64,000 bases of DNA, taken from Microbacterium amylolyticum (lineage in GTDB: Bacteria > Actinomycetota > Actinomycetes > Actinomycetales > Microbacteriaceae). The notes beneath the pieces were generated by a model. The model had not been told where the DNA came from. It made no database searches and saw only the letters and a program-made list of their open reading frames with translations. The stretch spans positions 620,001 to 684,000 of the forward strand of contig NZ_CP049253.1 in the NCBI RefSeq assembly GCF_011046975.1, given 5' to 3'. The position numbers and the translations under genes were made by a program. How positions within the stretch are numbered: position 1 is the first letter of the stretch; each line of letters begins with the position of its first letter. This document shows positions 44,579 to 53,853 of the stretch, one piece after another.

Positions 44579-46057
44579 ATGCCGAATACCCTGTTCATCA
44601 ACGGAGAGTGGGTCTCCGCCCAGGAGGGCCACACCCGAGACATCATCTGCCCCGCAGACGGTGCCTTCGTCGCCACGGTCGACGAAGCAACGGAAGTGGA
44701 CACCATCGCAGCGATCAAGGCGGCCCGCGCCGCCTTCGACAACGGCCATTGGGCCGGCACCCCCGCTGCTGAACGCGGTGATCTGCTTCTGCGCACCGCG
44801 ACTCGGCTCCGGGAACGAAAGGCCGAGTTCGCTCGCGCCGAGTCGCTCGACACGGGCAAACGAATCGTCGAATCCGATATCGACATGGACGATATCGCCG
44901 CGTGTTTCGATTACTTCGGCAAGCTCGCAGCGAATGATGCCGGTCGCATCGTCGATGCCGGATCCTCCAACGTTGTCAGCCGCATTGTGTACGAACCCGT
45001 CGGCGTGTGCACGCTGATCACCCCCTGGAATTACCCCCTGCTGCAGGCAGCGTGGAAGATCGCACCCTGCCTCGCGGCGGGCAACACCTTTGTTCTGAAA
45101 CCAGCCGAACTGACCCCCCACACCGCGATTCTCATGATGCAGGTTCTGCAGGAGGTGGGGTTGCCGGACGGCGTCGCAAACCTCATCCTCGGCGCCGGAA
45201 CAAGCGCCGGCGGACCGCTGTCAACCCACGATGACGTCGACATGGTCTCGTTCACGGGTGGCCTGCTCACGGGGCGCATCATCGGACAGAATGCCGCAAA
45301 AACGGTGAAGAAGGTCGCGCTCGAACTCGGCGGCAAGAATCCCAACGTCATCTTCGCTGATGCCGACTTCGATGCTGCCGTCGACAACGCCCTCAATGCC
45401 GCGTTCGTCCACTCCGGGCAGGTCTGCTCAGCAGGCGCGCGACTGATCGTCGAAGATTCGATCGCCGAGCGCTTCGTTGATGCGCTGGTCACACGCGCCA
45501 GGGCAATTCGACTCGGGGGCCCGTTCGACGAGCACGCAGAAACCGGCCCGCTCATTTCGGCTGCCCACCGCGACAAGGTCACCGAATACGTCCGCCGCGG
45601 CGTTGCCGAAGGCGCCCGCATTCGTTGCGGAGGTGAGTGGGGAACGGGTGAACTCGAAAGCGGCTTCTATTACATGCCGACGGTTCTCGACCAGGTCACG
45701 CGGGGAATGTCGGTTGTGACGGACGAGGCGTTCGGCCCCGTTGTCACCGTCGAGACCTTCCACTCTGAGGACGAAGCTGTCGACATCGCCAACGACACGA
45801 TCTACGGCCTGGCCGGCGCCGTGTGGACACAAGACGCAGGACGATGCCAGCGCATCGCCGGTCGTCTGCGTCACGGCACCATCTGGATCAACGATTTCCA
45901 TCCCTACCTTCCCCAGGCGGAATGGGGCGGATTCGGGCAGTCAGGGTTCGGGCGTGAGCTCGGCCCGACGGGCCTTGCTGAGTACCAGGAAGCCAAGCAC
46001 ATTTATCACAACCTAACCCCCGCGGTAACCGGCTGGTTCCCCGAGCACAACGCGTGA
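44579..46057 (+). CDS. betB: Betaine-aldehyde dehydrogenase
   Basis: 492 residues, NAD(P)-dependent aldehyde dehydrogenase. The cofactor region TPWNYPLLQAAWKIAPCLAA, the general base Glu in ALELGGKNPNVIF and the nucleophile Cys in SGQVCSAGARL are present; the nucleotide loop reads SFTGG rather than FTGS. It oxidises betaine aldehyde to glycine betaine. GAAGGAGAGG lies just before ATG 44579; ATG 44537, overlapping the transporter stop, is an alternative. It is second in the operon. The neighbouring choline dehydrogenase and BCCT transporter support the assignment. Confidence 0.92.
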   Translation: MPNTLFINGEWVSAQEGHTRDIICPADGAFVATVDEATEVDTIAAIKAARAAFDNGHWAGTPAAERGDLLLRTATRLRERKAEFARAESLDTGKRIVESDIDMDDIAACFDYFGKLAANDAGRIVDAGSSNVVSRIVYEPVGVCTLITPWNYPLLQAAWKIAPCLAAGNTFVLKPAELTPHTAILMMQVLQEVGLPDGVANLILGAGTSAGGPLSTHDDVDMVSFTGGLLTGRIIGQNAAKTVKKVALELGGKNPNVIFADADFDAAVDNALNAAFVHSGQVCSAGARLIVEDSIAERFVDALVTRARAIRLGGPFDEHAETGPLISAAHRDKVTEYVRRGVAEGARIRCGGEWGTGELESGFYYMPTVLDQVTRGMSVVTDEAFGPVVTVETFHSEDEAVDIANDTIYGLAGAVWTQDAGRCQRIAGRLRHGTIWINDFHPYLPQAEWGGFGQSGFGRELGPTGLAEYQEAKHIYHNLTPAVTGWFPEHNA

Positions 46058-46074
46058 CGCAAGGAGACTCCCCC

Positions 46075-47628
46075 GTGGAAACAACGCACACATTCGACTA
46101 CGTCATCGTCGGCGGCGGGTCGGCGGGCGCCGCCGTTGCGGCCCGGCTCTCCGAAGATCCGCAGGTCACGGTTGGCCTCATCGAAGCTGGTCCGACTGAC
46201 GCCGACAAGGACGTCATTCTGACGCTAAATCGCTGGATGGAGCTGCTCGAATCCGGCTACGACTGGGACTATCCCATCGAAAAGCAGGAGCACGGCAACT
46301 CCTTCATGCGACATGCCCGCGCGAAAGTGCTCGGGGGGTGCTCTTCACACAACTCGTGCATCGCCTTCTGGGCGCCCCGCGAGGATCTCGATGAGTGGGA
46401 AAACACGTTCGGTGCGACGGGCTGGGGCTCCGAACACACGTTCCCTCTGTTCACCAAGCTCGAAACCAACGAGGATGACGGCCCGCTCCACGGCAAGAAC
46501 GGCCCTGTTCACCTCATGAACGTCCCGCCCAACGATCCCGCTGGCGTCGCGCTCCTGAATGCGGCCGAGCAGGCAGGTATCCCCCGCGTCACATTCAACA
46601 CGGGTGAGACCGTGATCAACGGCGCAAACTTCTTCCAGGTGAACCGCCTTCCGGACGGCACGCGCTCGTCGTCGTCGGTGTCGTATCTGCACCCCATCCT
46701 CGATCGCCCTAATCTGACGATTCTGACCGACACGTGGGTGCGCGAACTCGATTTCGACGGCGATGACTGCGTAGGAGTGCGCGTTGTCACGGGTGCCTTC
46801 GGCCGCACGACCCGCATCTCTGCCAGGCAAGAGGTCATCGTCTCGGCCGGAGCGATCAACACCCCTCAGCTGCTCATGCTTTCAGGAATTGGGCCGAAGA
46901 AACACCTCCTCGAACACGGCATCGATGTGCGTGTGGACTCCCCCGGCGTCGGCGAGAACCTTGCCGATCATCCCGAGGGCGTTATCGCATGGGAGGCGAA
47001 GCAGCCGATGGCGGAGGAGTCAACACAGTGGTGGGAGATCGGCATCTTCACGCCGACGCAGGCGGGCCTCGACCGGCCCGACCTGATGATGCACTTCGGA
47101 ACCGTCCCGTTCGACATGCATACGCTTCGCCAGGGCTACCCCACCTCAGAAAACACGTTCTGCCTCACGCCGAACGTGACACACGCGAAGTCCCGAGGGA
47201 CGGTGCGTCTGCGCAGTCGCGACTATCGTGACAAGCCCCTCGTCGACCCGCGCTACTTCACGGATGCGGAAGGCCATGACATGCGCGTCATGATCGCCGG
47301 TATCCGCAAGGCGCGCGAGATCGTCGCGCAGGACGCCATGTCCGCATGGGCGGGCCGCGAGCTGTTCCCCGGTTCCGATGTCCAGACGGACGAAGAGCTC
47401 GAGGATTACATCGTTCGTACGCACAACACCGTGTACCACCCGGTCGGCACCTGCAAAATGGGTCAGGATGACGGCTCGCCTCTGGACCCGCAGCTGCGGG
47501 TGAAGGGCGTGAACCGCCTGCGCGTCGTTGATGCCTCCGCCATGCCAGAAATCACCACGGTCAACCCCAACATCACCGTGATGATGATGGGCGAAAAGTG
47601 CGCTGAGCTCATTCAGAGCGGCCAGTAA
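46075..47628 (+). CDS. betA: GMC-family choline dehydrogenase
   Basis: 517 residues. The FAD dinucleotide-binding motif is YVIVGGGSAGAAVAARLSED, the GMC signatures are RAKVLGGCSSHNSCIAFWAP and VIVSAGAINTPQLLMLSGIG, and the catalytic His/Asn pair is in HPVGTCKMG and TTVNPNITVMMMGE. It oxidises choline to betaine aldehyde, which betB completes. GTG 46075 has AGGAGA seven bases upstream; GTG 46054 overlaps the betB stop. It is the last gene of the operon, ended by a long hairpin. Confidence 0.9.
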   Translation: METTHTFDYVIVGGGSAGAAVAARLSEDPQVTVGLIEAGPTDADKDVILTLNRWMELLESGYDWDYPIEKQEHGNSFMRHARAKVLGGCSSHNSCIAFWAPREDLDEWENTFGATGWGSEHTFPLFTKLETNEDDGPLHGKNGPVHLMNVPPNDPAGVALLNAAEQAGIPRVTFNTGETVINGANFFQVNRLPDGTRSSSSVSYLHPILDRPNLTILTDTWVRELDFDGDDCVGVRVVTGAFGRTTRISARQEVIVSAGAINTPQLLMLSGIGPKKHLLEHGIDVRVDSPGVGENLADHPEGVIAWEAKQPMAEESTQWWEIGIFTPTQAGLDRPDLMMHFGTVPFDMHTLRQGYPTSENTFCLTPNVTHAKSRGTVRLRSRDYRDKPLVDPRYFTDAEGHDMRVMIAGIRKAREIVAQDAMSAWAGRELFPGSDVQTDEELEDYIVRTHNTVYHPVGTCKMGQDDGSPLDPQLRVKGVNRLRVVDASAMPEITTVNPNITVMMMGEKCAELIQSGQ

Positions 47629-47629
47629 C

Positions 47630-47689
47630 GACATAGTGGTGCGCTGCCCGCTGTCCTGATCAGGACGGCGGGCAGCGCACCACTATGTC
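47630..47689 (+). terminator. Very long hairpin after betA
   Basis: A 22-bp perfect outer stem (47630-47651 with 47668-47689) and a 14-base palindromic inner stem (47653-47666, GTCCTGATCAGGAC) form a nearly unbroken 60-base hairpin, two bases after the betA stop. It has no T run and lies between convergent genes. Confidence 0.8.
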
Positions 47690-47699
47690 CAACCAGAGA

Positions 47700-47981
47700 T
47701 CAGTCTTCCCACCAGATGGACTGTGCCTGCCAGCCTTCGGGGACCGATGCGAGGAGCGCCTCGCGATCGTCACCTCGAATCTCTCGGAACTCGAGCTTTC
47801 GGCTCGCGCCCGTTCCCACGATGTGACCGCCTCCACGGGGGCTGTGCACCTGCATATCGGTGAGCTCGTGACCCTCTCGCACCTGAGCGCGCAGGTTCTG
47901 TTCGATTTCCTCGAGCGTTTGGGCTTCGGGGACCTCGAACGCGGCTGTCTCTGTGGAGCGGAGGAGAACGGCATACGGCAT
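47700..47981 (-). CDS. Small conserved-looking protein of unknown function
   Basis: 93 residues, cytoplasmic, with a mixed alpha/beta look: MPYAVLLRSTETAAFEVPEA, an amphipathic helix TLEEIEQNLRAQVREG, then GGHIVGTGASRKLEFREIRG and a Trp-rich end (WQAQSIWWED). No family is recognised. CAGAAT lies six bases before the ATG, a weak leaderless promoter. It lies between the bet operon hairpin and the UPF0182 terminator. Confidence 0.6.
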   Translation of the reverse strand: MPYAVLLRSTETAAFEVPEAQTLEEIEQNLRAQVREGHELTDMQVHSPRGGGHIVGTGASRKLEFREIRGDDREALLASVPEGWQAQSIWWED

Positions 47982-48016
47982 ACGTCGATTCTGTCATGCA
48001 CCGGCCGGGCGAAAAC

Positions 48017-48058
48017 GACGAACGGCCCGAGAGCCATGCGGTTCTCGGGCCGTTCGTC
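48017..48058 (-). terminator. Long hairpin after the UPF0182 gene
   Basis: A 19-bp stem with a single wobble (48017-48035 with 48040-48058) and a 4-base loop, 18 bases past the stop at 48077 on the minus strand. Confidence 0.78.
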
Positions 48059-48076
48059 CGTGTCAGATCTGGTGCA

Positions 48077-51019
48077 TCAATCTTCGAGCGCCAGCAGCGC
48101 CTCGACGATGTCCATCAGGCGTGCGTCAGCCTGAGCGTAGGCCACCATGTCGCCCTCGCTAAGAGCGTTCGCCTTGTTGTCCATCTCCGTCTGCGCCTGG
48201 GCAAGGAGGTCAGCAACCGAACCTGCGTCGGGAGCCGGCGCCGGCGCTGTTGTGTCGTCGGAGTCACCCGTGTCGACCGAACCAGCATCCGGATCGGTTC
48301 CGGGCTGGCCGCCGTCAGCGATGATGTCCTCGATGGCGACGGGGTCGATGTCGTCATCACCCGTCTCCGCGCCGGAATCACCGTCGAACAGCGCGTCGAG
48401 CGCATCCGCCAGTGTGTCTTCGAAGGCCAGCTGGTCACCGAAGGACACCAGCACCTTTCGCAGGAGCGGGTAGGACGTTCCGCTGGACGACTGAACGTAA
48501 ACGGGCTGCATGTAGAGCAGACCGCCGCCGACAGGAAGCGTCAGCAGGTTGCCCATGCTCACCTCCGAGTCTCCGATGCGGAGAACGTTGAGGTCCTGCG
48601 CAATCGCCGAGTCAGAGTTGAAGGCGTTCTGAACCTGCCCGGGCGCCGGGACCGTGCTTGCCGAAGAAATCTGCAACATTCGCAGCGTTCCGTAGCCCTC
48701 GCGCACCTCACCGGACTCGTTACCGGCATCCGAATCAACCCCCAGGTAACCCATCAGCACCTGGCGCTCGCCACCCTCAGGAATGAAGGTCGAGAACATT
48801 GAGAACGTCGGCTCGTCCTGGCCGGGCATCTGCATCGTCAGGTAGTACGGCGGCTGCAGCATCGTCTGATTGGACGGGTCTGCCGGCGTCTCCCACGCGT
48901 TGTCACGCTGATAGAACGCATTGGCCGAGTCGACGTGGTAGACGCCGAGCATGGCGCGCTGCACCTTGAACAGGTCCGTGGGGTAACGGACGTGGCTCAT
49001 CAGATCGCCGGACATCTCGGAGATCGGTTCGATCGTCGTGGGGAACACGTTCTGCCACGTCTGCAGAACGGGGTCTTCTTCATCCCAGGCGTACAGCGTG
49101 ACGCTGCCGTCATAGGCGTCGACCGTTGCCTTCACCGAGTTGCGGATGTAGTTGACGTCGTCAATCAGCAGGTTGGGCTGCGGGTTGGCCGAATCGCTGA
49201 TCGCCTCGGACAGGCTGACCTGAGAGGAGTACGGATAGGTTGCGCTCGTCGTGTATCCATCGACGATCCATACAACGCGACCGTCGACGACGCTCGGGTA
49301 CGGGTTGTTGTCGAGGGTGAGGTACGGAGCGACCTTCTGGACACGCTCACGCGGGTTGCGATCGTAAAGAACCTGCGACTCGCTATTGATCTGGTCGGAG
49401 AAGATGATCTGCTCCGACTGGAACTTCAGCGCATACAGAAGGCGGTGGAAGTACGAGCCGATGCTCGGCCCGCCGTCGCCATCGAACGTTGTGAGCACCT
49501 GGTTCTGCTCGCCCGATCCCGTGGCGTACGCCAGCTCAACATCGTCGCCGCCCTCGGGGCCACCGACGATCGAGTACGGGGGCGAGTTCTCGCCGAAGTA
49601 AATGCGCGGCTCGTACTCACGGTCGGTGAGGAAGCCCTGCGAGGGAATGTCACCCTCGATGAAGACGGGCTCACCCTCGTTCGTGCGCTCGTTACCCTTA
49701 GCGGCAACTAGGCCGTAGCCGTGGGTGTAGGTCATGGTCGTGTTGACCCAGGACTGCGCGCTGGCGCCGAGCTCGTTGAGGTTCAGCTCACGCACGGCGA
49801 CGACCGTGTCCTGAATTTCACCGTCGATCTCGTAACGGTCGACGTTAAGCGTCTCGCTAAAGCCGTAGTACGGGCGGTACTGCTGCAGCTGACGCACCGT
49901 CGGGCTGATAATCGCCGGGTCCATCAGGCGAAGCGAGGCCGTTGTGGCTGCGTCATCGCGCAGCTGCCCAGCTTCCGCCTCGGTCTCAGCCGTGTACTCG
50001 ATCGTTTCGATCTGGTCGAGCGCGTAGGCCGCACGCGTCGCATCAACGTTGTGCTGGAAGTACGACAGCTGCAGGGCGCGCTCGTTCGGCGTGACCTGGA
50101 ACGTCTGGATACCCCACGGCAGCGCCATCGTGACAACGAGCGAGGTAGCGATCAGCAGACCAGTTGCGACAAGGGGGTAACGCCAGCGACCGACGAAGGC
50201 GGTAACGAGGAAGAGGATCGCGACGAGGGCGGCAACAACCGCGAGAATCGTCTGACCGGGAATCAGGGCGTTGTCCACGACGTAGTCGGGACCGGTGATG
50301 CGTCCGGTGGGCGCCACGAGCGACGCGAAACGGTCAAGCCAGATGCTCACGCCCCGCAGCAGCAGGTACACGCCGGCGAGAATCGCGATCTGGATGCGGG
50401 CGGGCTTGGAGATGCTGAGCTCTCCCTGGCCGACGCGCAACGAGCCGTAGAGATAGCTGACAAGGCCCGTAACGAGGAGCGACAGGATGACAACGGCGGA
50501 AGCGAAGCCGACGATGCCCTGCCAGAACGGCAGCTCGAACATGTAGAACGAGGTGTCGAGGCCGAACTGCGGGTCCGTCTGACCGGAGTTCACCGCGTTC
50601 ATCCAGAGCCACGTCGTCTGCCACTGCGCGGACGCCGCAAAGCCCGCAAAGAAACCGAACAGCACGGGAACGGCCCACATGCCGAGGCGGCGAAGAGGCT
50701 CGACGACTTCTTGGTAGCGATCAAGCTGCGAGCTCAGTCGCGCGTAGACGGGCCGCAGACGGTATGCGAGGAAGATGGCGAGCCACACAGGCACGGCCAT
50801 TCCCACGAATCCGATCGCGAACATCACGCCCCTTGCGACCCACTGTGTTGTCAGCACGGAGGCAAAGCCCAGCTGATCGAACCAGAGGAAGTCGGTATAG
50901 AGGCTCGCCAGCCCGAAGAACGCCACAAGCAATGCGGCGATAACGACGACCGTCACAACGACGACGCGTCTAATGGGGGATGGCGATGTGGCCGGTTTCT
51001 GCGTTGAGTTCGTGGTCAC
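48077..51019 (-). CDS. UPF0182 family membrane protein
   Basis: 980 residues. Seven membrane helices lie in the first third (about 18-320), followed by a large extracytoplasmic region (about 330-860) and an Asp/Ala/Pro-rich C-terminal tail. Typical family segments are SLYTDFLWFDQLGFASVLTT and VLYDRNPRERVQKVAPYLTL. The family is conserved in actinobacteria (Rv3193c in M. tuberculosis) and its function is not known to me. The GTG start has TAGGAT six bases upstream. It is divergent in order but on the same strand as the PDZ protease, as in mycobacteria. Confidence 0.93.
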   Translation of the reverse strand: MTTNSTQKPATSPSPIRRVVVVTVVVIAALLVAFFGLASLYTDFLWFDQLGFASVLTTQWVARGVMFAIGFVGMAVPVWLAIFLAYRLRPVYARLSSQLDRYQEVVEPLRRLGMWAVPVLFGFFAGFAASAQWQTTWLWMNAVNSGQTDPQFGLDTSFYMFELPFWQGIVGFASAVVILSLLVTGLVSYLYGSLRVGQGELSISKPARIQIAILAGVYLLLRGVSIWLDRFASLVAPTGRITGPDYVVDNALIPGQTILAVVAALVAILFLVTAFVGRWRYPLVATGLLIATSLVVTMALPWGIQTFQVTPNERALQLSYFQHNVDATRAAYALDQIETIEYTAETEAEAGQLRDDAATTASLRLMDPAIISPTVRQLQQYRPYYGFSETLNVDRYEIDGEIQDTVVAVRELNLNELGASAQSWVNTTMTYTHGYGLVAAKGNERTNEGEPVFIEGDIPSQGFLTDREYEPRIYFGENSPPYSIVGGPEGGDDVELAYATGSGEQNQVLTTFDGDGGPSIGSYFHRLLYALKFQSEQIIFSDQINSESQVLYDRNPRERVQKVAPYLTLDNNPYPSVVDGRVVWIVDGYTTSATYPYSSQVSLSEAISDSANPQPNLLIDDVNYIRNSVKATVDAYDGSVTLYAWDEEDPVLQTWQNVFPTTIEPISEMSGDLMSHVRYPTDLFKVQRAMLGVYHVDSANAFYQRDNAWETPADPSNQTMLQPPYYLTMQMPGQDEPTFSMFSTFIPEGGERQVLMGYLGVDSDAGNESGEVREGYGTLRMLQISSASTVPAPGQVQNAFNSDSAIAQDLNVLRIGDSEVSMGNLLTLPVGGGLLYMQPVYVQSSSGTSYPLLRKVLVSFGDQLAFEDTLADALDALFDGDSGAETGDDDIDPVAIEDIIADGGQPGTDPDAGSVDTGDSDDTTAPAPAPDAGSVADLLAQAQTEMDNKANALSEGDMVAYAQADARLMDIVEALLALED

Positions 51020-51082
51020 CCGATAATCCTATGTGCGGAGTCTATGGATGGGCTCCGCTCGTCATCGGAACGTGACGAGAAA

Positions 51083-52210
51083 TCAGCAGGTTCGCAGATC
51101 TTCTGTCTCGCCAGCAGCAACCGCCCGCACGGCCGTGAGAGCATCATCGAGGGTCTCAACGCTGGCGACCTCGAGGCCGGGCGGAATATGGCCCATAACT
51201 TCGGAGCAGTTCGCCGCGGGTGCCAGGAAAACCTCCGCTCCGGCGTCACGCGCTCCGTAGAGTTTCTGCCGGATCCCGCCGATAGGACCAATTGTTCCTG
51301 CTGCGTCGATCGTTCCCGTACCGGCGATCGTGTGCCCACCCGTCAGATCTTCTTCTGTGAGGACATCGATGATGCCGAGCGCGAACATCATGCCCGCGGA
51401 CGGACCACCGACGTTATCGAGCTGAATCGTGACGTCGATCGGGAGATCGTAGGTCGTAGAGATGCTCACGCCGATCACCCACGATGGCACGCCATCGATC
51501 GTCGATTGGGTCGGCGTTACCGTCTCGGTGCGCTGTTCACCGTCCCGTTCGATCGTCAGCTCGACGGGGTCACCATCACCAGAGTTGATGATCTCTCGCA
51601 GCTCCGTGACGTCGGCGAGGCTCTGTCCGCCGGCCGTGAGAATCCGGTCGCCCTCGTTGATCAGCCCGGCAGCCGGTGATTCATCGGCCAACGAGATCAC
51701 CCGAATATCGGTGCCAACGTCGTAGCCCAGTTCGATCAACGCGGCGGCGGCGGCCTGGCCCTGAGAGTCGATCATCATCGCCGCGTTTTGCTCTTCGCGC
51801 TGTTCGGTCGTGACCCCGGAGGGGAAGACCGCCTCGATCGGGACGATCGCGCGGGATCGGTCGAACCAGGCGATCGCCAGTTCGATCCAGGAAATCGAAT
51901 TTTCCCTGTTCCCCACCACCTGCACTGTTGTCAGGTCGAGGACACCCGTTGTTTCGTATGTCTCGGCGCCGTCCACCTCGATCAGCGGCAGCGTTTCGAC
52001 ATCGCCGTCCGCGGTCCTCTCCCCCGTTGGCACCTCGCCAATGGTGTTGTAGACGGGCCCCGGCCGCTGCAGGACGTAGCCCGTTGGCAGGTACGTCATG
52101 ACGACGAGCATCGCAAGAGCGACCATCAGGGACACGGCACCGACGACAAGGCGGCGCGGCAACGGCCTCCGGGCGGGTCCCCGCTCAGCTGTCTGCTCGA
52201 AAAGCGTCAC
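51083..52210 (-). CDS. Membrane-anchored PDZ and Lon-type (S16) serine protease
   Basis: 375 residues. One N-terminal transmembrane helix (about 21-44) precedes a PDZ domain (about 150-225) and a Lon-like proteolytic domain (about 245-350). The catalytic Ser271 is in DNVGGPSAGMMFALGI and Lys316 in GGIRQKLYGARDAGA, forming the Ser-Lys dyad of YlbL/Rv3194c-type proteins. It probably degrades or processes extracytoplasmic substrates. GTG 52210 has AAGGAGAATT upstream; the open frame beyond it is only a shadow of the opposite gene. It is divergent from the DUF2342 gene. Confidence 0.9.
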   Translation of the reverse strand: MTLFEQTAERGPARRPLPRRLVVGAVSLMVALAMLVVMTYLPTGYVLQRPGPVYNTIGEVPTGERTADGDVETLPLIEVDGAETYETTGVLDLTTVQVVGNRENSISWIELAIAWFDRSRAIVPIEAVFPSGVTTEQREEQNAAMMIDSQGQAAAAALIELGYDVGTDIRVISLADESPAAGLINEGDRILTAGGQSLADVTELREIINSGDGDPVELTIERDGEQRTETVTPTQSTIDGVPSWVIGVSISTTYDLPIDVTIQLDNVGGPSAGMMFALGIIDVLTEEDLTGGHTIAGTGTIDAAGTIGPIGGIRQKLYGARDAGAEVFLAPAANCSEVMGHIPPGLEVASVETLDDALTAVRAVAAGETEDLRTC

Positions 52211-52381
52211 AATTCTCCTTCTCGCGCCGGCGCGTTCGCGGCGGGCGTACGACGTCTCTCGGCATCGCGCAGCCGCCGAGTGGCGCATCCGATTAGCGTA
52301 GGACCTGAGCGCGTGGACCACCTGAATGGCGCCCGGGGAACGGGCAGGTCGCGTGCACAAGCGTCCTGAAAGGCGGCAGAC

Positions 52382-53758
52382 GTGACCGACGACAACAACC
52401 CGGAAGACGACTTCCAGGAGATGCTCCGCCGGATGCTCGGCGGCGAGGGCGGCCCCGGGATGGGCGGAATCGACTTCGAGCAGCTGAAGAACATGGGGAT
52501 CCACGTTGATCCCGCGCAGCTCCAGCAGATGATGGGGGCGTTGCAGGGTGCGTTTAACGCACCGGGCGACGGAACAATTTCGTGGGATGCCACCCGTACG
52601 GGCGCCCTCCACATCGCCAACCGCGACGACCGCGGTGTGACCGCCGGCCAACACACCGAACTGGATCAGGCATTTCACCTGGCCGATCTCTGGCTCAGCG
52701 AGGTCACAACACTTCCCCCGCTTCCCCAGCCCGCGCGCGTGCTCACGCGTGGCCAATGGGTGGAGGAAACGCTTCCCGTGTGGCAGGAGCTGGCGGAGCC
52801 GGTTGCCACGAGCATCGCCGATGCTCTCACCGAGGCCATGCGCGAGCAGGCGCCGGAAGACATGCAGGACTTCGTGCAGAGTGCCGGAAAGATGCTGCGT
52901 CAGGTGGGGGGTTCCCTCTTCGCCGCCCAGCTCGGACAGGTGATCGGCAAGCTCTCCCTCGAGACCGTTTCGGGCGGCGATGTCGGTATTCCCGTCATGC
53001 CAGCCGGCACCGCGGCGATTCTCCCGCAGAACTTCGCCGACCTCGGCCACGGCCTGGAAATCCCCGAGGATCAGCTGGCGCTGTTCTTCGCGGCACGCGA
53101 GCTGGCCCATGCCCGCCTGTTCCGCCATGCCAAGTGGCTCCGCCTGCACGTCATGAGTCAGGTAACGGACTATGCGCGTGGCATCTCGGTTGATACTGCG
53201 GCGCTCGAAGACCTGGCATCGCGCTTCGATCCGTCGGAGCCCGCCGAGTTGCAGAACGCCCTGAGCAGTGGTGCCCTGTTGCCTCAGCAATCAGAGGCCC
53301 AGGAGCAGGCACTCGCGCGGCTGGAGAACATGCTGGCGCTGATCGAAGGCTGGGTCGACGTCGTCACGGCCGAGGCAACGGCGCGCGTTCCTTCGCTCGA
53401 CAGGATCGCAGAGGCGACTCGGCGACGCCGCGCGACGGGAGGACCTGCTGAGGACGCCCTCGCCGCCCTCGTCGGCTTGAAGCTCCGCCCGCGGCGACTG
53501 CGCGAGGCCGCCGCAATGTGGCGCGCCATCAGTGACGCTGTCGGAACCGAAGCGCGAGACGCGCTCTGGGATTACCCCGACCTCGCACCAACAGCCGAGG
53601 ACATCGACGATCCGGCCGGTCTGATCGCGCGTCTCGAAGCAGCCGCTCGCGGCGAGGAAGCTCCACGTGACGAAATGGACGAGGCGCTTGATCAGCTGCT
53701 CGCCGAGGCCGACGGTCCGGACGACGCAGGCCAGGACGAAGGGCCACGCCCCGTCTGA
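52382..53758 (+). CDS. DUF2342 zinc-dependent metalloprotease-like protein
   Basis: 458 residues. A Gly/Met-rich N-terminus (MLGGEGGPGMGG) precedes the DUF2342 domain. Its ARELAHARLFRHAKWLRLHV segment occupies the place of the His/Glu metal-site motif of the family, here with Arg-Glu-x-x-His. Family members are often named zinc-dependent metalloprotease or coenzyme F420 biosynthesis-associated protein; activity is not established from sequence. The order PDZ protease / DUF2342 / TOMM-like matches Rv3194c-Rv3196 as I recall. The GTG start has AAAGG upstream. Confidence 0.88.
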   Translation: MTDDNNPEDDFQEMLRRMLGGEGGPGMGGIDFEQLKNMGIHVDPAQLQQMMGALQGAFNAPGDGTISWDATRTGALHIANRDDRGVTAGQHTELDQAFHLADLWLSEVTTLPPLPQPARVLTRGQWVEETLPVWQELAEPVATSIADALTEAMREQAPEDMQDFVQSAGKMLRQVGGSLFAAQLGQVIGKLSLETVSGGDVGIPVMPAGTAAILPQNFADLGHGLEIPEDQLALFFAARELAHARLFRHAKWLRLHVMSQVTDYARGISVDTAALEDLASRFDPSEPAELQNALSSGALLPQQSEAQEQALARLENMLALIEGWVDVVTAEATARVPSLDRIAEATRRRRATGGPAEDALAALVGLKLRPRRLREAAAMWRAISDAVGTEARDALWDYPDLAPTAEDIDDPAGLIARLEAAARGEEAPRDEMDEALDQLLAEADGPDDAGQDEGPRPV

Positions 53759-53778
53759 TCCACGAGCGCTCAAACGGG

Positions 53779-53824
53779 TGTCCACAGGGTGTTTTCTTCG
53801 ATCGCCCTGTGGACAACTCATTTT
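53779..53824 (+). terminator. Terminator after DUF2342, with DnaA-box-like arms
   Basis: An 11-bp perfect stem (TGTCCACAGGG at 53779-53789 with its complement at 53805-53815) is followed within six bases by TTTTT. The downstream arm also reads as a perfect TTGTCCACA box on the minus strand (53808-53816). Confidence 0.75.
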
Positions 53825-53853
53825 TCCCGCCCGATCGCGGGCACAATCGTGCC

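Noticed and set aside
52211..53290. N-terminal extension of the PDZ/Lon protease
   Set aside because: It is antisense to the DUF2342 gene, and AAGGAGAATT-GTG at 52210 starts the anchored protein.
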